Below, in pieces: positions 44,607 through 54,138 of a DNA stretch of 64,000 nt. The position numbers and the translations under genes are program-made. The stretch's first letter is position 1; each line of letters opens with the position of its first letter. The notes beneath the pieces were generated by a model. The model was not told where the DNA came from and searched no databases. It worked only from the letters and a program-made list of their open reading frames with translations. The stretch comes from Metallosphaera hakonensis JCM 8857 = DSM 7519. Lineage in GTDB: Archaea; Thermoproteota; Thermoprotei_A; Sulfolobales; Sulfolobaceae. Where the stretch lies: assembly GCF_003201675.2 (NCBI RefSeq), contig NZ_CP029287.2:434001-498000 (forward strand). Reading direction: 5' to 3'.

Positions 44607-45199
44607 AAAAAGCTTTTATATCCCCGGATAGCGAAGTCGTAAACCAGCATTATCTGAGCGTACCGGTCGATTCTCCTCACTTGATCGACCATATCTTTGG
44701 ATTCCTTAATTCCTCCAGTAAAGCATATTTCAACACCTTCCCCTTCCCTACTATCTATGGTAATTACCGAGCAAACTTCGGTAACATGTTTAATCTCCTC
44801 AAGTCTCTTTGTGAATACTCCCAGGAGCATGGAGTCGGCCTTTATTAGATCGACCTCAGGGACAATCTTTGCCTTTTCGTTCATTTTCAACATTGTTCTT
44901 CTTACTTTTTCTGTTGTATAATTCAACTTCAGTGCAATTTCACCTATTCTTGCCCTGGGATTTTCTGAAAGAGTCGACAGAATTTTACTAATGTTTTTCT
45001 TCATGGGTGTAGGACTCTGGTCAGGAACGTATTTCATTATGGGGCTTCCCAACGTAAGCGACAAGTCACCAATTATCCTATTTAATTCAAGTAGATTGTC
45101 TGCCTCGATCCCATAAACATTGAAGTTTTCCAAACATCTGAACTTAACGAAAACTCTATCATCGTCCGTATCCAGTGGTGTTTCACCAATTAAGTTCAT
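44603..45199 (-). CDS. Lrp/AsnC-like HTH regulator
   Basis: 198 residues. The N-terminal 70 are an extra alpha/beta region. An HTH follows at about 73-105 (ILSTLSENPRARIGEIALKL, NYTTEKVRRTML). The C-terminal half has two strand-helix units (TEVCSVITIDSREG, EICFTGGIKESKDMVDQV) like a RAM effector domain. Genes of this kind in Sulfolobales often sit before RND exporters. Same strand as the exporter, so an operon is likely. Confidence 0.7.
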   Translation of the reverse strand: MNLIGETPLDTDDDRVFVKFRCLENFNVYGIEADNLLELNRIIGDLSLTLGSPIMKYVPDQSPTPMKKNISKILSTLSENPRARIGEIALKLNYTTEKVRRTMLKMNEKAKIVPEVDLIKADSMLLGVFTKRLEEIKHVTEVCSVITIDSREGEGVEICFTGGIKESKDMVDQVRRIDRYAQIMLVYDFAIRGYKSFF

Positions 45200-45392
45200 C
45201 TAGATGATATATAGTTTGTACTTTTAATCATTGATTGATATAGAGTAAATGTTGATTAAATACAATGAAACATAACATGTTTAAGTATTTTTGGACATAT
45301 TTAGCCAGTATATTCGATAACGGTCAGTGGATTCTGAATTTTTCTCACGTGGTTGGGAGGACGTGCATAGCCCACCCTGCACGCCCCGGTTT

Positions 45393-46394
45393 TTAGAGAA
45401 GTTTGATGAAGGAGTCGAAGGAGATGAACTTCTTGCCTGGAGTGACGTAGCCGAAGACGACACGGTTGAACAGGTTCCACGCGTTGTCCAGTATCGTGTA
45501 GTAGAGGAAGAGGAAGACCTTGTTCCTGAGCTTCCTCACCAGCTCTATCCTGGCCTTCTTGATCTTGAAGCCCTCCTCGATCTGCCACCTTAGCCTGTAG
45601 AGTTCAGCTAAGGTGTAGGGGTCGCCCTTGAAGTTGGTGACGAAGGTGAAGTGCCTGGGCCTCTCCTTGTCCTTCACGTAGACCACGTCGTAGTAGTAGA
45701 GGCCGTCGAGCTCCAGCTCCCTGTACGCCACGTAAGTCCTGTCTTCCACCTTCCTTACGCTCTCCTGGAGACGAAGGGAGGAGAGCTGCTGAAAGCCCTT
45801 CAACCCGGACTTCCCCCTCACCATGGTCTTCACGGGCATCTCCCTCAGTACCTGGAAGTTGAGGAAACCCGCGTCTGCGAGCACGTAATCTACCTCCACG
45901 TGCTTCACGACCTCTTGCACCGAGTGGAGGAGGAAGAGGGAAGGGCTCTCTCCTCTCAGGTCGGCGAACTGGAGCATGAGGGAACACCTCACTGGGTGAA
46001 CTAAGTCCACGCTCCTGGCCTTCACTCCCTTCCTCCTCCACGGGATGAGTCCAACTCCGTCCCTCAAGGCCTCCAACTCCCCCTTCTTCCCCACCGTGAG
46101 CCCGCTCTCGTCGACTGCAAGCACGGTCCCGAACTTCCCCTTACCCACCTTCCCGCACTGGTCCCAGAACGTGAAGGTCTTGCCCACAAGCGAGCCCAAC
46201 CCCTCTCCCAACCTCGTGAGGTACACGTAGTCCTTCCCCCTGTTCCCCTGAAGTAGGGAAGGAGCTGCCTGGACCAGCTTCTCAGGATTGGGGGAGATAA
46301 GTTTAAACTGCTCCAATGCCATAACTTGAGCGAGGGACTCCAACCTCTCTTGGGAGTACACGGGAACCTGTACTCCTTCTATCATGGTTTGCAT
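45393..46394 (-). CDS. IS4-type DDE transposase
   Basis: 333 residues, intact. D in LAVDESGLTVGKKGE, D in YVLADAGFLNFQVLREMP and E in YRLRWQIEEGFKIKKARIEL, the Y-R-E-K signature of IS4. The terminal NLFNRVVFGYVTPGKKF tail completes it. It is GC-rich relative to neighbours. Exact element ends were not located; they lie between about 45345 and 46490. Confidence 0.82.
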   Translation of the reverse strand: MQTMIEGVQVPVYSQERLESLAQVMALEQFKLISPNPEKLVQAAPSLLQGNRGKDYVYLTRLGEGLGSLVGKTFTFWDQCGKVGKGKFGTVLAVDESGLTVGKKGELEALRDGVGLIPWRRKGVKARSVDLVHPVRCSLMLQFADLRGESPSLFLLHSVQEVVKHVEVDYVLADAGFLNFQVLREMPVKTMVRGKSGLKGFQQLSSLRLQESVRKVEDRTYVAYRELELDGLYYYDVVYVKDKERPRHFTFVTNFKGDPYTLAELYRLRWQIEEGFKIKKARIELVRKLRNKVFLFLYYTILDNAWNLFNRVVFGYVTPGKKFISFDSFIKLL

Positions 46395-46604
46395 AGTGGG
46401 GCTCTGGGGTCCCTCGCTTAAATCTTTTCTCCCTCAACTCCACCCCGCTTGATAATACTAGACATTTAGTATTACAGCACGCGGGAAAACACGTCTCCTC
46501 TCGTCTTCTTCGCGCTTAATTCAATCTGTCTCGTCCATCACAAGGAAATTAAACGTATTTCTCCAACTTAACGAGAGATATAACCGTGTTTAAGAAATTT
46601 CCTC

Positions 46605-46898
46605 TTAATGAGTAAAATTGGTGTAACACCACTGGTCCGTATCCCTCAAATTCGGAAACGCTGCATACATAAAATACTTTCCATACATGTTTGGATTCAC
46701 AAACAGCTTGAAACCTTTTATTATCCCTCCCACTAGTAACTTTCTGAATCTATCGTTGATGCTGGGAGAAGAAATATTAAGTAGCCTAGCTAATTTATTT
46801 TGTGAAATTCTGCCGTCTTTGAGCAAATAAAAGATTATTTTTCTGTCGGTTTCATCCATTATACCAGACAGTTTGTCACTACTTAAAAACATTGCCAA
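46605..46898 (-). pseudogene. Lrp/AsnC regulator, N-terminal fragment
   Basis: From MDETDRKIIFYLLKDGRISQ the product is a standard Lrp HTH (NKLARLLNISSPSINDRFRK) and the start of the linker and RAM domain (GFKLFVNPNMYGKYFMYAAF), then ends after 97 residues instead of about 150. The true start is probably the internal ATG of MDETDRK (46859). The missing effector domain suggests truncation. Confidence 0.65.
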
Positions 46899-47076
46899 CG
46901 TGGAGACGGGTGTAGGTGTTAATGACCACCACTTGATTTAAAATTTTATAATAAACACACAGAGTTATTGGATATGATAGTGAATCTAGTATGAAAAATA
47001 AAGATCTCCAGATACACAGGCTCGAGGTTCCAAAAGATTAATAATTTCAGAGAAGACCTAGGCCACCCTCAGGTCA

Positions 47077-47367
47077 TTAGGGCTTAATTACGCCCCTCTC
47101 CCTTGCCTCTTTCTCGATTTCAGTTATGATTAGATCAATATTATTTAGGTTCCATTTTCTCCTGACGTCCTCCACTGTTTCCTTCCCCTCCTGAAATACC
47201 TTGATCACTACCTCACTTACCAGTCTATGGGCCTCACTTCCATGTCCCGTCTTAAGCCCGGCCTCCTGAAAGAGCGACCTCAGCTTCGGGCTTCTCTCTA
47301 TTTCGTCAACCACGCAAACCGGAACGTCCTTCACCTCAATTTTAGAGGACTTGAATTTCCATGTCAT
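47077..47367 (-). CDS. Small protein of unknown function
   Basis: 96 residues, MTWKFKSSKIEVKDVPVCVV then helices (SEAHRLVSEVVIKVFQEGKE, RRKWNLNNIDLIITEIEKEA). Good coding character, no known family. Its MTW start and small size recall the gene at 13298 but the sequences do not align further. Confidence 0.5.
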   Translation of the reverse strand: MTWKFKSSKIEVKDVPVCVVDEIERSPKLRSLFQEAGLKTGHGSEAHRLVSEVVIKVFQEGKETVEDVRRKWNLNNIDLIITEIEKEARERGVIKP

Positions 47368-47981
47368 AAATTATGATCTTTAACGGGGCTAAAAAGGGTA
47401 TGGGAAAGATAACGTCCTTCTAGGTCGCCTACCCTAGAATCGGATTTATAAGAAAATTGTTTCACACCGTGATCCTTATGAAGAGCCACATTTGTATTTG
47501 TTATTTTCGAGAAAAATATCAGTATAAAATAAAATCATAATGAGATTTTTCAATCTAAATACATGGTCTCTAAAAACTAGCTAATGTTAGAGGTTCCCGT
47601 GAAGGGTTACTGGGAAATCGTGAGACGACCCTGAGGCACGCAGGTGTAATTGAGCGTCTTACCTTAGGTAGCATTTCCTGCATGTAGGGAGGCGTCCAAC
47701 ATATGAACCATGTTCAGGAGAGTTAAGAAAAACATGCTTTGTGGATTACTTCAATTTTTATCAAAGCAAACGTGAAACCTACTTTTAAATTAACGTATGA
47801 TTTAGAATTTAAGAAAAATCTATAAGCTTAACATCTGAGAAAATTGAAGCGATCCATAAGGCAAGAAAGGGGCTACCGGGTACAGTTGTGTATTTTACCT
47901 GAAAATGACGTTTCTTACACATCTATACATGGTAGCCTCCAAGAAAAACAATTTTCCTTAAATTAGGGTTTTCAGTCTATA
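47368..47981. other. Intergenic with a fragment of the 226-bp MITE core
   Basis: About 610 bases without a gene. 47880-47945 closely matches, in reverse, the centre of the 226-bp MITE (shared TTTACCTGAAAA and GACGTTTCTTACACATCTAT). Terminal sequences of that MITE are not recognisable here. The rest shows nothing. Confidence 0.5.
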
Positions 47982-48238
47982 TTACCTCGACAACTGTTCC
48001 AACTCAATTTGAGATGCCCTTGGCCCCAACATTCCAACGTCCAGCGTTACGATCACTGCCATAATGAAGACGAGAGCATACATCACTAGAGGTCCGTCAC
48101 TAAACAGCACCAAGGGTAGCAGGGTTAACCAGATGTAATTTCCCAACCTACTTAGTGAGTATTGCACACCGTCGGCGAAAGCCCTCATCCTGGTGGGATA
48201 CAGCTCCGCGCCATATTGATGAAACGCGTTGGAAAAGA

Positions 48239-49412
48239 GGGAGTGTTCTCATGCAGTCATCTTATTCGATAAGTACCTGTAAAAATATTAATGCGAGGCA
48301 GAAATCTCTTCAAGGATTTTTGTGGTCCTTACAACGAGTGGACTTGAAGACTTGAGGACGCGTGGGATCGAAAAGACTTATGTGCGAGGACCTCGAGGTT
48401 CTTTAGGTGTATGCCATGAACCTCGTAGCCCTCGCACAACTTATACTTCTCGTTCTAAGAAATTTAAACCTTAAGCCCCGAAAGCACAGACCGGAGGAAA
48501 TCGCCTTCGCCCTCGCGGCTTACGTGATGGGAGTGCAGGTCACCAAGCTCAAGATACCTCCCTCCACTTTGTATTATTACATCAAGAAACTCGGGATCAA
48601 GAGGAGGAAGGACGCGAGGCCGAGATGTCCGTCCTGCAACTCGGACCGCGTGGTCAGGAACGGTTCGTCAAGAGGGAAGAGCAAGTACAGGTGTAAGGTC
48701 TGCGGGAGGACCTTTTACGGAACTGCGAGTCACAGGATGAGCAGGGAGCAGAGGGAGAGAATCTTGAAGGAGTACACCAACAGGATGAGCTTGAGGGGAA
48801 TATCCAAGGTTGAGGGAAGGCCCTTGACCACGGTTTACAGCTTAGTGAAGAGGGCCGGCTTGAAGGCCTACGTTAACCTGTTGATCCTGCAAGCCCAATT
48901 GAAGGCCTTTAGGGCGAAGTTCGCGGTCCTAGACGAGAGCTGGACTTACGTACACGTGAGACGCGGTCCTAGACGACAGAACCTCTGGATCTGGAACGCC
49001 CTGGTCGACGGAGTTCCCTTCTTCGTCACCGGCGACAGGGACTACAACACCTTCCGCTTCCTCTGGAGTTCTCTTCCCAAGTGCGAGGTCCACTACACCG
49101 ACGCCTACTCAATCTATCAAGTCCTAGATCACCACGTCGTGGGCAAGAAGTACACCCACACCGCGGAGAGTTACAACTCGTTCTGTAGGTCGCACTTAGC
49201 TCGGCTAGCCAGGGACACGAAGGCCGTCAACAGGAGCAGAGGGATGACGGACTACAGCCTGGCCCTGTTGAACGTCATGAACCCGCATGTTTTCTCGGAC
49301 GAGGAGACTCCCTTGAACCTGGCCTATTTGAGGGGAGTACAGCATATTAGAGAACATCTGATATAATTTTACAGGTAGTTATCGAATAAGATGACTGCAT
49401 GAGAACACTCCC
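48239..49412 (+). mobile_element. IS1-type element, 1174 bp
   Basis: Terminal repeats start GGGAGTGTTCTCATGCAGTC on both ends. An 8-bp duplication GGAAAAGA flanks it (48231-48238, 49413-49420). Duplication length and transposase agree with the IS1 family. Confidence 0.9.
48416..49366 (+). CDS. IS1-family transposase
   Basis: 316 residues from ATG 48416. The N-terminal InsA-like zinc ribbon is CPSC ... CKVCGRTFYG, followed by an HTH (SLRGISKVEGRPLTTVYSLV). The InsB-like catalytic part has D in FAVLDESWTYVHV, D in VHYTDAYSIYQVL and E in THTAESYNSFCRSHLARLAR. A single intact frame, so no frameshift control as in classical IS1. Confidence 0.88.
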   Translation: MNLVALAQLILLVLRNLNLKPRKHRPEEIAFALAAYVMGVQVTKLKIPPSTLYYYIKKLGIKRRKDARPRCPSCNSDRVVRNGSSRGKSKYRCKVCGRTFYGTASHRMSREQRERILKEYTNRMSLRGISKVEGRPLTTVYSLVKRAGLKAYVNLLILQAQLKAFRAKFAVLDESWTYVHVRRGPRRQNLWIWNALVDGVPFFVTGDRDYNTFRFLWSSLPKCEVHYTDAYSIYQVLDHHVVGKKYTHTAESYNSFCRSHLARLARDTKAVNRSRGMTDYSLALLNVMNPHVFSDEETPLNLAYLRGVQHIREHLI

Positions 49413-50557
49413 GGAAAAGATGTTTGATAGGAATCCGAAAATGAACCCTGTGATCACAATGAACAGAGGAGAGGAGGAGAAGCCGAAGGCCAATCCGTCC
49501 AACCCCATGAGCAATATGACAATACTCACTTGCCACTTTCGGTCGAATTTCTTACTATCAATCACGAACACCGAAGCCAGGGAACTTAGGAAGTAGGACG
49601 TGTATATTATCATTGTGTACTCCAGCGTATGAACCAAAGTGAAACCTTTAGCGGCTAGGACTGAGGGAGCCAGGGAGGCAAATCCGTAGTAGACTCCAGC
49701 CTGAAGGAACTCGAAAACCCACAACATGATAGTCCTTTTGCGATACTCCTGGGAGAAGAGTTCAGACACCTTCACCTTCTGCGTCTGTATAACTTGAACT
49801 TGAAGAGGTTCCCCGAGACTTCCTCTCTCCTTCGTGGCAACCTCCTCCATTCCCTTCAGTATCTTGTCGGCCTCCTCGACTCTACCCTTGCTCTCGAGCC
49901 ATCTGGGCGACTCCGGAATCAAGAATCTGAACGGGATAACTGTGAGGATCCCTAGCCCTCCTATGATGAAGAGCCACTGCCACCCCCTCAGTAGGTAAAC
50001 GTGGGGGAGTAGAAAATAGGCCAATACTGCGACCACGATCGGGGCCGTCCATGAGGCGGTGTAAGCTATGGCCAGAGCTCTTCCCCTGATTGCGGAAGGG
50101 AAAAACTCGGTTATGAGCACATCGAGTACAATGAGAGCCTCAGGTCCCACTCCGAGACCCGTGACGAACCTAAGCAATCCCAGAACGTAGATGTTGGGAG
50201 AGAAGGGCACCAGCAAGAGTCCAATGGAAGCTATCACCATGTTAACAATTAGAGCTGTCCTTCTACCCAAGGAATCCCCAATGTAAGTAAACACGATTGC
50301 GCCCGCGAAAGCCCCAAGGAAGAAAACCGCAATCGTGTAATATATGGCCTCGGCTGAGGGAACCTTGAAAAAGGAGGCTATGGGCCCCACCACGAATCCT
50401 CCCACAAAGAGGTCATAGAGTTCGAAAAACTCACCTAAGCTGAGGAGGACTAACAACTTAGTGTGGAACGAGGTCCACGGTAATCTTTCCAATCTACCTG
50501 CGATGGTCATTATAGATGGTAAGTAGTTATGGATATTTAAAGCATTTATCAACATAT

Positions 50558-51600
50558 GTGCGTTGTGGATCGCTTCAGAATTATACAAAAATTTTTAAAT
50601 AATCGCGTCGAGTATTACTCATGGAGAGGAGCAAGTACACGAGGGACTGGAGCAAGTACGACGAGAACGTGGTAACTAGGTACGAGTTGATGTTCCCGTT
50701 CTACGTCTTCGAGCACTGGTGGGAATTACTTCAGGAGGAGAACAGGCACGCTAGGACCAAGTATAAGGCGCCCAAGGAGTTCAACGACTTCCTAGCCTTC
50801 CTGCACGTGTTCTTTCCTTACAGGGGAGTGGAAGGGGTGCTTAGGGCATTAGAGAGGGCGGGAATCATCCCCACGAGCTTGGACTACTCCACCGTGTGGA
50901 AGAGGGTCTCGGAAATGGAGTTGACCTTCCCCGAGACCAACGAGGAGCTTGAGGTAATAGCTGACGGTACGGGTATCAGCACGGATAGGGGAGGTCAGTA
51001 CGTGGTCGCGAGGTGGGGTAAGAAGAGGTACTCCAAGTTCCTCAAGATCGAGGTGGTCATGGACAAGGGAGAGTTCAACGTGATCAGCGCCGAGGTCACG
51101 ACCAACGAAGTCGAGGCTGCGGTCGAGACCGTGAAGGACCTACAGGCCCAGGGTAAGGAGGTCAAGAAGTTCTACGATAAGACTTACGACGCCAACAAGG
51201 TCTACGAGACGGGAGTCGAGGTCGTCGTCCCGCCCAGGGAGAACGCCTCCACCAACGGGGACATCCCGCCAGACGAAAGGCCGTGCGGGAGTTCAGGAAG
51301 TTGGGCTACGAGAGTTGGAGGGATAAGAAGGGCTACGGGATGAGATGGCTCGTGGAGTCCCTATTCTCAGTGAAACGAACCTTCGGGGAGTCGGTCCGGG
51401 CCACGAGTTTCCACGGTCAGGTAGTGGAGGCTAGGCTCAAGTTTTGGGTCTACGCCTGGATGACCTACATAACCAGGTCGTGGGGAGAGCTCCAGGGATC
51501 AAGGTCAAGACTTAACGACCAGATTAATATAAATAATTGCTGAAGAGCTATTTACACTATATTATTCTCATGAAATAAATTGAACCAATACACAAAGCAC
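50558..51600 (+). mobile_element. IS5-type element, about 1043 bp
   Basis: Imperfect ends GTGCGTTGTGGATCG and, inward from the right, GTGCTTTGTGTATTG, with AACATAT on both sides (50551-50557, 51601-51607). It lies about 50 bases before the MFS start, just upstream of its TATA box. An inverted fragment of the same element is at 58245-58426. Confidence 0.78.
50621..51543 (+). pseudogene. IS5-family transposase, frameshifted
   Basis: MERSKYTRDWSKYDENVVTR, then D in VIADGTGISTDRGG and D in KKFYDKTYDANKVY. A one-base shift around 51255-51285 moves to the frame giving WLVESLFSVKRTFGESVRAT with the catalytic E. It resembles the Sulfolobus ISC1058 group (recalled, not tested). Inactive. Confidence 0.82.
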
Positions 51601-52081
51601 AACATATGTAAAAATAACTCCATAATTCCCTGCGATGTTAAGGTCGATAAGAGGTAAGCACTTAGAACTTAGGATAGTGCAGGAGAACCACACTCAAGAG
51701 TGGAATTGTTGAAGGGAGTTTTTGCACTGGCATGACTGGATAGAGGGCATGAGCCCACAAGCAAGTTACCCTGAACTTGCAGAAAGGGACATCTTAACCT
51801 GGCGATGGAGATTCTGGTTCTTGGAGAAGGCTCGATTTGTCCTAACCCATAAGCCAATCTGCTTCAACTTAATCATAACTCAGGAATCTCATACGCTTTA
51901 TCTGAGGCGTTCTCGCTAGGTCTCACCTCTCATTTAAGTGAACTTAATCTCGGGGATTTCAGTCGCTGAAACTTATCCCTCCGATTGGACACGTTAAAAT
52001 TTTAAATCCATGTGGGATCAAGGACTAAGAACCTGGCCTGTTGGGAACTAACTTTATAAGCAGTTAAGTAATAATTACATT
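51601..52081. other. Intergenic; tRNA promoter at its end
   Basis: Short frames only (such as 51722-51919) without recognisable protein features. CTTTATAAG at about 52052-52060 is a TATA box about 25 bases before the tRNA. Confidence 0.5.
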
Positions 52082-52170
<89 letters not shown>

Positions 52171-52385
52171 CTAATTCCTTACTAGTTGGTTATTCATACA
52201 GCCATGGGAGGATAATACATATGTATAGTGTGAGGGCAAATACAGTTTGACCATCGCTTCTGCTGAAAATTATTTTGGATCCTATACCATAGTATATTTT
52301 AATTTTTTATTTGTAAATCTCGATAATATTATTGCATTATTCCCTAATCAAGACTTTTAGATCGAAAAAGATAAAAAGCGTTTCA

Positions 52386-52395
52386 GCTATATAAT
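52386..52395 (+). promoter_or_regulatory. TATA box of the cysteine-rich peptide operon
   Basis: GCTATATAAT about 25 bases before the TTG at 52415 and the GTG at 52421. A purine-rich BRE-like stretch (GATAAAAAGCG) precedes it. Confidence 0.6.
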
Positions 52396-52414
52396 TATTA
52401 ATAGGGTTAGTAGT

Positions 52415-52600
52415 TTGATTGTGAGGAAATTTTTAGAAATAGATTCCCAGGGCAAAATCCTTCATGAATCCAAAATAAATATCGATATAAGTAAAGTAGA
52501 AATTGATCAAAACAAGAGATCTGAAGCTTCTAAGAGGATAGAAGCGAGAGAAGTACAAGTAAACACATTAGAAGGAGGAAAAACGAGCCCATACAATTAA
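52415..52600 (+). CDS. Small hydrophilic protein, first gene of the cysteine-rich peptide operon
   Basis: 61 residues (TTG start at 52415; a GTG at 52421 is also possible), charged and without cysteines: KFLEIDSQGKILHESKINID through EREVQV-type helix to GGKTSPYN. The stop TAA shares its last base with the next ATG (TAATG), so translation of the two is coupled. Could be a chaperone, leader or regulator of the next gene; no family recognised. Confidence 0.6.
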   Translation: MIVRKFLEIDSQGKILHESKINIDISKVEIDQNKRSEASKRIEAREVQVNTLEGGKTSPYN

Positions 52601-53250
52601 TGAAAATAACTAGTGAGGCTATAACAAGCAAGAAAAGGAAAATTAGAATTACAACATTTTATTACAAAAACAAAAATCTGTACTATGATGCACAGATATA
52701 TACTTTAATACTAGAAGATCCTGATGACACTGCTAAGCGCTTATTTTATACTGTAGCTGATATATATCCAAGAGACCGTCGAGCACTGGAGCAGTTTGAT
52801 TTAATTGTAGCGAAGGATAAGGTAAGCTTAGAAACACATTATAGAATTCTTTCATCTATTATAGGAAGGAATCAGCCAAACGAGGAAGAATTAGATCAAA
52901 TAATTAAACCTCTGTCGTCAGAGCTCGAAATATTCAGCAAAATGATCGGAAAATACGTAGACCTTCATCAGGTCGGAAATCATATGGCTCTTGTCGGAGA
53001 TCAAAGTATATTTACATGTATAGAGAGTTTGCTTAGTTTAGGAGACTGTTTACTAACAACCTCTGAAGCTATAGATTTATGCCCTCTCTGTGCTCAAGTT
53101 GTAACTTGCATACCAGCTTGTGTAGACATATTCACCGCACCGGTCTGTCTGGCTTGCGAAGCTACGGGATTAGGAGGTTGTATTGTCTGCCTAATTGCAG
53201 CTTATGTATGTTACGACGCTGCTTTGGCAGTTAGGAATAATTGTCTCTAG
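52600..53250 (+). CDS. Candidate archaeocin precursor with a 12-cysteine C-terminal domain
   Basis: 216 residues with an extreme split. Residues 1-139 contain no cysteine and form a charged alpha/beta region (KKRKIRITTFYYKNKNLYYD). The last 77 residues contain 12: C140, 150, 161, 164, 170, 174, 183, 186, 194, 197, 204 and 215, set in a hydrophobic, Gly/Ala-rich sequence (CEATGLGGCIVCLIAAYVC). Halocin C8 precursors have the same plan: an N-terminal immunity part and a roughly 76-residue, 10-cysteine peptide. No clear signal peptide. An alternative is a disulfide-stabilised membrane or metal-binding protein. Confidence 0.65.
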   Translation: MKITSEAITSKKRKIRITTFYYKNKNLYYDAQIYTLILEDPDDTAKRLFYTVADIYPRDRRALEQFDLIVAKDKVSLETHYRILSSIIGRNQPNEEELDQIIKPLSSELEIFSKMIGKYVDLHQVGNHMALVGDQSIFTCIESLLSLGDCLLTTSEAIDLCPLCAQVVTCIPACVDIFTAPVCLACEATGLGGCIVCLIAAYVCYDAALAVRNNCL

Positions 53251-53274
53251 GTCAAAGCTAAAGGTGATTACGTT

Positions 53275-53475
53275 ATGCCAAGTGGTAACTCAAGGTATTT
53301 AATTTTCATAGCAGTAATGATATCGCTTCTCATTGTAGCAACTGCTATTGCAACTTACTACTTCATATCTTTCATCAGTACTAACTTCAAGGCTTTTTTT
53401 ATTACTGCGAACGTTTTAGGAATACTTGGGGCTTACTCAATTTATAAGAGGTTAAGGAGAAGACAACACAATTAA
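53275..53475 (+). CDS. Small two-helix membrane protein, third gene of the operon
   Basis: 66 residues with two membrane segments (YLIFIAVMISLLIVATAIAT and FKAFFITANVLGILGAYSIY) and a basic tail RLRRRQHN. Starts 22 bases after the upstream stop, with a Shine-Dalgarno-like GGTGAT 5 bases before the ATG, as expected for an internal operon gene. A small basic membrane protein next to a peptide precursor is typical of immunity or export helpers (inference). Confidence 0.65.
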   Translation: MPSGNSRYLIFIAVMISLLIVATAIATYYFISFISTNFKAFFITANVLGILGAYSIYKRLRRRQHN

Positions 53476-53814
53476 AAAACGAAGATAAGTGTTAAACTTA
53501 AGAGTATAAACTGTACTTTTAGCCATCTGTATTTTTGATGAAATAATATTTGTCTAAATGTGCTGTTTTCTTTCAACGTGTCCATATTTTTACATTTCAA
53601 TCTACTATTCAGATTCTATACCAACAACTCACTCTCAAGGCTTAGCACTTATTCTTCATATTTCTTCCTTAGCCTTTATTAAATAATTATTAAACCTTCA
53701 GGATAAATAGCTGGCTGCACAACCTCGATTCTACCTCTCAGATTATTTACATATTCTTTGGAGTAATGCTGTCTGCTCTCGGAATAGCTGGTTTAATGAC
53801 TAAACTATTAGTAG
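53476..53814. other. Intergenic, no gene seen
   Basis: About 340 AT-rich bases between the peptide operon and the left end of ISB copy 2. No frame or repeat recognised. Confidence 0.4.
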
Positions 53815-54138
53815 CAGTTATTCTACTTTTCCTTGGTAATACGAAATTCCCAGTACTACCGATAAAGCATTTAATTTAGCGTTTAGTTGATCGAAAACTG
53901 TGAAGTCCGAGAAAGAACTAGACGTAGCGAGGAGTAAGTTCATCAAGTCCTTCAATTACCAAGTCGGAATACTGAAGATGAACGGGTTAAGCAGAAAAGT
54001 CTCACTAGGTTTAGCACTCACGGCCTTGATAGGAGGAAGGGCAAGCATCAGAAACGCGTCCATCACCTTCGGGCTAAACTACGCCAACTCACTAAAAGCA
54101 CTAGAGGACTTAGAAGACACTTGGAGTGACTACCTTGA

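Larger units (their letters stand above)
47982..50510 (-). pseudogene. MFS transporter disrupted by an IS1-type element
   Basis: Starting at the ATG at 50510 (MTIAGRLERLPWTSFHTKLL), with a TATA-like TTTAAATA about 28 bases upstream, the first 366 residues contain 9-10 helices and the MFS signatures YIGDSLGRRTALIVN and RFLIPESPRWLESKGRVEEA of the sugar/organic-acid symporter group. The IS at 48239-49412 interrupts after GFLSNIFS. The remaining 83 residues (RMRAFADGVQYSLSRLGNYI to the stop) lie at 48230-47982. Substrate unknown. Inactive unless the IS excises. Confidence 0.88.

Noticed and set aside
45604-46041. Charged 145-codon frame overlapping the IS4 transposase
   Set aside because: Arg/Glu-rich product typical of a wrong frame through GC-rich coding sequence.
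51722-51919. 65-codon plus-strand frame before the tRNA
   Set aside because: No homology-like features and an overlapping opposite frame of equal quality.
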